Below are positions 8,280 to 13,395 of a stretch of 16,475 nucleotides of DNA, in pieces; position 1 is the stretch's first letter, and the number at the start of each line of letters is the position of its first letter. The notes below the pieces were generated by a model. That model saw only the letters and a list, made by a program, of their open reading frames with translations. It ran no database searches and was not told where the DNA came from. The stretch is taken from positions 1-16,475 of the forward strand of contig CAZBBC010000108.1 of the NCBI GenBank assembly GCA_964489835.1, in the 5' to 3' direction. A program made the position numbers and the translations under genes. The DNA comes from CAZBBC01 sp964489835. GTDB taxonomy: Bacteria > Calditrichota > Calditrichia > JAJRVZ01.

Positions 8280-8572
8280 ATGAAAAAAATAACGGTATTA
8301 ATACCATACCGCAGCTGTTGGCTGCAAACAAAAAAAATAGTCCACGGATTTTCCGTCGAAGCCGGATCAGGCGCAGACTGACACGAATTTTTACGAATTA
8401 AAAACCAAAATATAAATAAATCCACGTAATATATGTTCTAAAAATGTTGTTGCGTCGCTGCGTCGTGAGAAATAAAATATCCGAGTTGGTAAAAATTTTG
8501 CTAATCGCCCCGGCGATCCGCCGCGGCGGAAAAAACAAAGTTTTTGGATACAATAGCATAAAGGGTTCTATA
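8280..8572 (+). other. MFS-GH106 intergenic region with palindromes and degenerate repeats
   Basis: I see no gene here. It contains a perfect palindrome GGTATTAATACC (8294-8305), a small GCAGC/GCTGC hairpin (8311-8325), and two 9-bp units CACGAATTT/TTACGAATT (8382-8399). It also has a TGCGTCG repeat (about 8449-8463) and a perfect palindrome CCGCCGCGGCGG (8518-8529) followed by six A. An ATG at 8444 is in frame with the GH106 gene, but the peptide it would add is arginine-rich and unlike a signal sequence. The 9-bp units resemble the arms of the other elements in this window and may be a decayed copy. Confidence 0.5.
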
Positions 8573-11500
8573 ATGGTCAAAATAATTCCGCTAGTTAAAA
8601 TGATGATATTAGTGGTAATATCGAGTGTAACTATTTTCGGCTGTAGCAGTTCAACCAACCAGTCAACCCCGGATATTAAAAAGATCCAAGCCGGTTTTAT
8701 CACCCCCCGTGACAGTAATAACCTGTGGTGTTATTGGTATTGGATCAACGATGATATCTCACAAGAGGGAATCACCAGGGACCTGGAAGCAATGAAACAA
8801 GCCGGTATTGGGGCTGCCTTTATAGGCAATATCAATCCGCCCGAAGTAGATGGCCCGGTTCCCTTATTCAGCGAAGAGTGGTGGGAGTGCATGGTACATG
8901 CTGTCAATGAAGGCAAACGAATCGGCGTGGATATCGGATCTTTTAATTGTCCGGGCTGGAGCCAATCGGGAGGGCCATGGGTAAAATCTGAAATGGCGAT
9001 GCGTTACCTGACCTATTCGGAAGTGACAATAAAAGGTCCGGGAAAAGTGAGCATACTTTTGCCTCAACCCAATAAAGAGTTTATGGATACCCATGTCCTG
9101 GCCTATCCAGCGTTGAAAATAGAAAAAAATAAATTGACCTTATTCAATACTGAAATTTCGGTCACTCCGTCTATGGATGGGGTTAAACATATGCTGGATG
9201 GCGATACGACAACTGTTTTCCTCTTTGATGTCGACGAAAAGGGGTATACCATAGATTTTAAATCTAAAAAGCAGATCAATGCCAAAAGTCTGATATTAAA
9301 ACCAGCAAAAAGCGTATTCAAGATAAAATGTGAATTGCAGGCCTTTTTGGGAGGGCAGTTTGCTTCGGTTAAAGTCTTTGTGATTGACAGGAGTAAAACG
9401 GATGTCAGTGTCGGTGCTGAAAGATTTGCTCCCATTGCCATATCCTTACCCAATACACCATCCAATCGCTTTAGATTGATTATAAAAAATCCTTCAAACG
9501 GTATAGAGGAAGTGGTTTTATCCGAAATTATTATTTCTGAAGCGGTGATTTTAGAGCAATATGTCGAAAAACATTTGGGAAAAATGCACCCCACACCATT
9601 CCCGGCCTGGGGCAGCTATCTCTGGAAAGTACAGGAAGAGGTGGTTGATAAACACCTGAAAGTGGCTGCCGGTGATGTACTTGATATTTCGGAAAAAATG
9701 GATACCTCCGGTTTGCTTACCTGGGAAGTCCCTGAAGGTGAATGGACGGTTTTGCGTTTTGGTATGACGCCTACGGGAACAAAAAATTCACCGGCCGCAC
9801 CACAGGGAAAAGGTTATGAAATTGACAAAGCGAATCGCGAGTTGATACGATTTCATTTCCAGCACTATATTGGAGAACTCCTCAAGCGGATCCCTGAAGA
9901 GAGCAAAAGTGCGTTTAAGTATGTCATCGCCGACAGCTATGAGATGGGTTCCCAAAACTGGACCGATGGTTTTGAACAAAAATTTGAAGAAAAGTTTGGT
10001 TATAATCCTGTAAAATACCTTCCCCTTTTTTCGGGCAGGATTGTCAATAGTGTGGAAGAGTCAGAACGCTTCCTTTGGGACTTGCGTCGATGGGTGGCAG
10101 ATGCGGTTGCTTATAAATATGTAGGCGGATTGCGGGAAATCAGCAATGAGCATAATTTAAATCTTTGGCTGGAAAATTATGGTCACTGGGGATTTCCGTC
10201 CGAATTTTTGATGTATGGCGGCCAGTCCAATCTTGTCAGTGGTGAATTCTGGAATGAAGGTTCACTGGGCAATATCGAGTGCAAAGCAGCCTCTTCAGCC
10301 GCACATATTTATGGAAAACCGATCACTTCCGCCGAGGCCTTTACCGCCTCAGGTAATACCTTTGGCCGGTATCCGGCTATGTTGAAAAAAAGAGGAGACT
10401 GGAGCTTTACGGAAGGCATCAACCATCTGGTGTTGCACGTCAATATACATCAACCCGATGACAGGAGAAAGCCAGGGGTCAATGCCTGGTTCAGTACTGA
10501 ATTTAACCGGCACAATACCTGGTTTAAAAAGGCCAAATCATATTTTGATTACTTGAGGCGCTGTCAGCACATGCTACAACAGGGGAATTATGTGGCTGAT
10601 GTCTGTTATTTCATCGGAGAAAATGCACCGGTCATGACGGGTATCAGGGATCCTGAATTGCCACAGGGATATTCTTATGACTATATCAATGCAGAAGTGA
10701 TTCTCAATCGATTGGCTGTTAAAAATGACCGGTTTGTGTTACCGGATGGTATGAGTTATCGGGTCATGGTTCTTCCTCCGTTGAAAACCATGCGTCTGGG
10801 AGTGCTCCAAAAAATTGAACAGCTGGTCAAGCAAGGTGGTATCATTATAGGCCCCAAACCTGAAAAATCACCCAGTCTGCAAAATTATCCCGAGTGTGAC
10901 AGAAAGGTAAAGTTACTGGCTGATAAATTATGGGCGGCACCCATTGAAAATGGCAAACGGTTGCATCATTATGGCAGAGGTCTTGTCGCTGAAGGATTTG
11001 AATTGTCAGAACTCTTTGATCAGATCGCTTTAACCCAAGATCTTGATATGGGGGATGATCAGCCGGTGTTATGGACCCATCGCAGTATGCCCGGGTTGCA
11101 TATTTATTTTTTGACCAACCAGAGTAATGTTGAAATCAATATTGCTCCCGATTTTCGAGTACAGGGGATGAAACCGCAATTGTGGGATGCGATTTCCGGT
11201 TCCATCCGTGAATTGCCTGCATTCCAGGAGCATGACGGTGTAACCACTGTGCCCTTGAAGCTGCAAGCCCTGCAGAGCGCATTTATCGTTTTTGAAAAAG
11301 AAAGCCGGGACCCTGTTGCTGGCGGTGTTGAAGTCAACTTTCCGCAACCCCAAACCGTGACAACGCTATCCGGGCCCTGGTGTGTGATATTTGATGTTTC
11401 TCAAAGAGGTCCGGTTAACCCTGTTGAAATGAAAGAATTATACGACTGGACTATTGCCTCCAACGACAGTATCAAATACTATTCAGGAACAGCTGTTTAC

Positions 11501-11833
11501 CAAAATCATTTTGAATTACCTGAATTGACCGCTCGATCTGTTCTTCTGAACCTGGGAAAAGCTTCCGCTTTGGCAACAGTGAGGGTTAATGGACTAGAGG
11601 TCGGTGGTGTTTGGATAGCCCCTTGGACGGTTGATATTAGCGATGCGGTAAAAACAGGGAAAAACAGCGTGGAGATATCCGTGGTAAATACCTGGGCCAA
11701 TCGTCTTATCGGCGATAGTCGTCTTCCTGAAAAAGAACGCCAGACTTGGTGTCTCATTAATCCATTTACACCAGATAGCGAACTTTCTCCTGCCGGTCTT
11801 CTGGGCCCTGTAACGGTGCAAACCGTCAAGTAA
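8573..11833 (+). CDS. GH106 alpha-L-rhamnosidase, predicted lipoprotein, about 1086 aa
   Basis: This enzyme would remove alpha-L-rhamnose by inversion. I chose ATG 8573 because it gives a lipoprotein signal peptide (MVKIIPLVKMMILVVISS, then TIFG-C24); the in-frame ATG at 8444 would bury it. The N-terminal motif NLWCYWYWINDDIS and the DLEAMKQAGIGAAFIGN barrel strand are typical of GH106. A discoidin-like beta-sandwich seems to be inserted at about residues 180-325. The barrel resumes with ADSYEMGSQNW (D454, E457), TSAEAFT (E588) and GINHLVLHVNIHQP. The C-terminus holds a galactose-binding-like jelly roll (VRVNGLEVGGVWIAPWTVDI). Length is normal for the family. The lipid anchor implies surface or periplasmic action. 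The two Glu residues are catalytic candidates by family position, not proven here. Confidence 0.9.
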   Translation: MVKIIPLVKMMILVVISSVTIFGCSSSTNQSTPDIKKIQAGFITPRDSNNLWCYWYWINDDISQEGITRDLEAMKQAGIGAAFIGNINPPEVDGPVPLFSEEWWECMVHAVNEGKRIGVDIGSFNCPGWSQSGGPWVKSEMAMRYLTYSEVTIKGPGKVSILLPQPNKEFMDTHVLAYPALKIEKNKLTLFNTEISVTPSMDGVKHMLDGDTTTVFLFDVDEKGYTIDFKSKKQINAKSLILKPAKSVFKIKCELQAFLGGQFASVKVFVIDRSKTDVSVGAERFAPIAISLPNTPSNRFRLIIKNPSNGIEEVVLSEIIISEAVILEQYVEKHLGKMHPTPFPAWGSYLWKVQEEVVDKHLKVAAGDVLDISEKMDTSGLLTWEVPEGEWTVLRFGMTPTGTKNSPAAPQGKGYEIDKANRELIRFHFQHYIGELLKRIPEESKSAFKYVIADSYEMGSQNWTDGFEQKFEEKFGYNPVKYLPLFSGRIVNSVEESERFLWDLRRWVADAVAYKYVGGLREISNEHNLNLWLENYGHWGFPSEFLMYGGQSNLVSGEFWNEGSLGNIECKAASSAAHIYGKPITSAEAFTASGNTFGRYPAMLKKRGDWSFTEGINHLVLHVNIHQPDDRRKPGVNAWFSTEFNRHNTWFKKAKSYFDYLRRCQHMLQQGNYVADVCYFIGENAPVMTGIRDPELPQGYSYDYINAEVILNRLAVKNDRFVLPDGMSYRVMVLPPLKTMRLGVLQKIEQLVKQGGIIIGPKPEKSPSLQNYPECDRKVKLLADKLWAAPIENGKRLHHYGRGLVAEGFELSELFDQIALTQDLDMGDDQPVLWTHRSMPGLHIYFLTNQSNVEINIAPDFRVQGMKPQLWDAISGSIRELPAFQEHDGVTTVPLKLQALQSAFIVFEKESRDPVAGGVEVNFPQPQTVTTLSGPWCVIFDVSQRGPVNPVEMKELYDWTIASNDSIKYYSGTAVYQNHFELPELTARSVLLNLGKASALATVRVNGLEVGGVWIAPWTVDISDAVKTGKNSVEISVVNTWANRLIGDSRLPEKERQTWCLINPFTPDSELSPAGLLGPVTVQTVK

Positions 11834-11846
11834 TGTCAACATTTAT

Positions 11847-11953
11847 TTAACCACGAAGTCCACGAAGATATTATATAGATTATTTTTATAGAAAATTAAA
11901 CATAATCTATAATTTTATTTAAACTTCGTGTGCTTCGTGCTCTTCGTGGTAAA
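11847..11953. repeat. Gene-less palindromic element with 9-bp-unit inverted ends (MITE-like)
   Basis: The left arm has two units (CCACGAAGT, CCACGAAGA, 11851-11868). The right arm, read on the minus strand, has three (CCACGAAGA, GCACGAAGC, ACACGAAG, from about 11949 to 11923). A second inverted pair, TATAGATTA (11874-11882) and TAATCTATA (11903-11911), lies inside, so nearly the whole 105 bp can fold back on itself. It holds no coding frame. It lies 14 bp after the GH106 stop. AACATT occurs on both flanks (11838-11843 and 11962-11967), a weak possible target duplication. Confidence 0.7.
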
Positions 11954-11980
11954 AGCGATTTAACATTGTATATATTAAAT

Positions 11981-12073
11981 GGCCAGATGCCGTCGCTCAC
12001 CCAAGGGTGGGCCTAGATACTCTGGCCTGCCCGACTATCCCGTAGAACGGGATCTAGGCCGTGGCGTGGTGGC
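11981..12073 (+). other. GC-rich structured leader segment upstream of the GH20-like gene
   Basis: A block of about 93 bp, clearly richer in GC than its surroundings, has several perfect stems. GGCCTAGAT (12010-12018) pairs with ATCTAGGCC (12052-12060). Within it ATCCCGT-AGA-ACGGGAT (12037-12053) forms a tight hairpin that shares its last bases with the outer stem. GGCCAGA (11981-11987) pairs with TCTGGCC (12021-12027), a pairing that crosses the outer stem. CACC-CAAG-GGTG (11998-12009) is a small hairpin. The arrangement suggests alternative or pseudoknot-like folds in a leader ending 27 bases before the ribosome-binding site. It could be an RNA regulator or a short mobile repeat. I recognise no known riboswitch. 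Confidence 0.4.
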
Positions 12074-12112
12074 TAATCTTTACACTACGAAAAAAGGAAA
12101 AGGAGTCTTTGT

Positions 12113-13114
12113 ATGAATAAAATTAATCGTCGATATTTTATTAAAACCATTGGCGCAGCCTCCCTGGCAGCCACATTACCCGGAATTACACTCGCAAAAC
12201 AAAAAGAAAAAATCATTTGGGGTAACCTGTTGCACCTCAGTTTTAACATGTGGGAAGACTGGGATGCTCCCGGGAAGGAGATGCGTAGTTATCGCCCCTA
12301 TCTTCGATTTGATGAAAACCTGTGGAATGATCTGTTAAATAAAATGGCGGCGCATCATTTAAATATGGTTGTTATTGATTTGGGTGATGGTGTTCAATAT
12401 AAAAGCCATCCGGAAATTGCCGTAAAAAACGCCTGGTCTGTAAAAAAATTGAAAGACGAACTAAAAAAAATTCGGGAACTGGGACTGGAGCCAATCCCCA
12501 AACTCAATTTCGCCTCTTCACATGATGCCTGGTTGGGAGAATATTCAAGATGTCTGTCAACGGAAAAGTATTATCAAGTGTGTGCCGATCTGATCGCGGA
12601 AGTCAATGATATCTTTGACAAACCACGTTTTTTTCATCTTGGTATGGATGAAGAAGACACCAAAAACCAAAAATATTACAAGTATCTGCTCGTGCGTCAG
12701 TTTGATCTGTGGTGGCACGATTTTCTTTTCCTGTGCGATGAAGTACAAAAAAGCGATGCACGCCCCTGGATCTGGTCGGATTATCTCTGGCATTATCCGG
12801 ACTTGTTTCTTGAAAAGATGCCTAAGAATGTCGTGCAAAGCAACTGGTATTATGGAAAAACTTTCGGTGATGATACAATGGTACAAGCTTACAAACAGCT
12901 GGATAAATACGGCTATGACCAGATCCCGACCGCCAGCAACCACTCCAATGATGAAAATTTTGGGATGACGGTGGATTATTGTAAAAAACATATTCAGACC
13001 CGACATTTATTTGGTTTTCTGCAAACACCGTGGCGGCCGACGATTGAAGAATATCGTCAGCATCATCTGGATGCCATTGAGCAGGTCGGGGCGGCAATTG
13101 CGAGGCTAAAATAA
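12113..13114 (+). CDS. Tat-exported GH20-like TIM-barrel protein, 333 aa
   Basis: The N-terminus NRRYFIKTIGAASLAATLPG (R6, R7) is a clear twin-arginine signal, so the protein is folded before export. AAGGAG at 12100-12105 sits 7 bases before ATG 12113. The mature part looks like a compact TIM barrel: HHLNMVVIDLGDG (strand 2 region), a mid-chain strand ending in LEPIPKLNFASSHDAW, and FFHLGMDEED (H175, D179, E180). The last motif resembles the HxGxDE Asp-Glu pair of GH20 hexosaminidases. Aromatic-rich stretches WIWSDYLWHYPD and QSNWYYGK could line a sugar site. It is shorter than typical GH20 enzymes because it lacks the usual N-terminal alpha/beta domain. GH20-like hydrolase activity is plausible but unproven; the fold and export are more certain than the reaction. 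Confidence 0.7.
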   Translation: MNKINRRYFIKTIGAASLAATLPGITLAKQKEKIIWGNLLHLSFNMWEDWDAPGKEMRSYRPYLRFDENLWNDLLNKMAAHHLNMVVIDLGDGVQYKSHPEIAVKNAWSVKKLKDELKKIRELGLEPIPKLNFASSHDAWLGEYSRCLSTEKYYQVCADLIAEVNDIFDKPRFFHLGMDEEDTKNQKYYKYLLVRQFDLWWHDFLFLCDEVQKSDARPWIWSDYLWHYPDLFLEKMPKNVVQSNWYYGKTFGDDTMVQAYKQLDKYGYDQIPTASNHSNDENFGMTVDYCKKHIQTRHLFGFLQTPWRPTIEEYRQHHLDAIEQVGAAIARLK

Positions 13115-13164
13115 GGGACTAGGGAGTTTTTAAGTAATGTTCATTTGTGATGTCGATTAAGTAA

Positions 13165-13266
13165 AATCTATTCCCCCTTAGCAAAGGGGGGTAGGGGGAT
13201 GTAAATAAATAACATAGCAGAGTATATATCCCCCTTAGTCCCCCTTTATCAAGGGGGAGACAGATT
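13165..13266. repeat. Inverted pair of C-run/G-run stem-loops
   Basis: Two copies of an element of about 40 bp lie in opposite orientation (13165-13206 and, reversed, 13224-13266). Each starts AATCT and has a perfect stem CCCCCTT-NNNN-AAGGGGG (13173-13190, loop AGCA; 13240-13257, loop TATC), then a second G run (GGGGGAT). The pair could fold as one long hairpin and may end transcription from the GH20-like gene. Similar C-run/G-run repeats are widespread in several bacterial phyla and are usually treated as degenerate mobile repeats. Confidence 0.75.
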
Positions 13267-13298
13267 ATGCAAATCTGATAAATTGTGCCAATAAATCA

Positions 13299-13336
13299 AA
13301 TCTACAAGCGCCCCTTTAGTAAGGGGGAATTAGATT
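13299..13336. repeat. Third C-run/G-run stem-loop
   Basis: AATCTA (13299-13304) pairs with TAGATT (13331-13336), enclosing CCCCTT-TAGT-AAGGGG (13311-13326). It shares ends and core with the pair at 13165-13266 and appears to be a third, single copy. An in-frame GTG (13285) would extend the next gene through it, but that extension reads repeat DNA and is not credible. Confidence 0.7.
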
Positions 13337-13380
13337 GTTGGCTAAATGTTATTTATACGCATAAAAATAATAAAAAACAT

Positions 13381-13389
13381 GGGAGAGAG
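13381..13389 (+). promoter_or_regulatory. Ribosome-binding site fixing the start of the beta-helix gene
   Basis: GGGAGAGAG lies 6 bases before ATG 13396. Starting there places a basic stretch and hydrophobic core at the N-terminus as a normal signal peptide, while the upstream GTG 13285 has no such signal and crosses a repeat. Confidence 0.75.
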
Positions 13390-13395
13390 TTCAGT

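Noticed and set aside
8518..8529. Rho-independent terminator at CCGCCGCGGCGG followed by six A
   Set aside because: On the + strand the tract after the stem is A, not T. On the minus strand the T run would precede the stem.
8444..8572. ATG 8444 as the start of the GH106 gene
   Set aside because: The added 43 residues are Arg-rich and non-family. ATG 8573 gives a standard lipoprotein signal ending at C24.
9103..9594. 163-codon open frame on the minus strand inside the GH106 gene
   Set aside because: It lies wholly opposite a well-supported coding region and shows no recognisable family or ribosome-binding site.
11981..12073. tRNA gene
   Set aside because: The stems do not form a cloverleaf: no T-loop consensus, no CCA-type end, and the pairings cross each other.
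12557..13006. 149-codon minus-strand frame opposite the GH20-like gene
   Set aside because: It is a shadow of the sense gene and resembles no known protein.
13165..13336. CRISPR-like array
   Set aside because: Only three imperfect, partly inverted copies with unequal spacing and no cas gene; they are stem-loop repeats.
13285..13395. GTG start extending the beta-helix gene by 37 codons
   Set aside because: The extension reads through a C-run stem-loop repeat, has no good ribosome-binding site, and buries a clear signal peptide that starts at ATG 13396.
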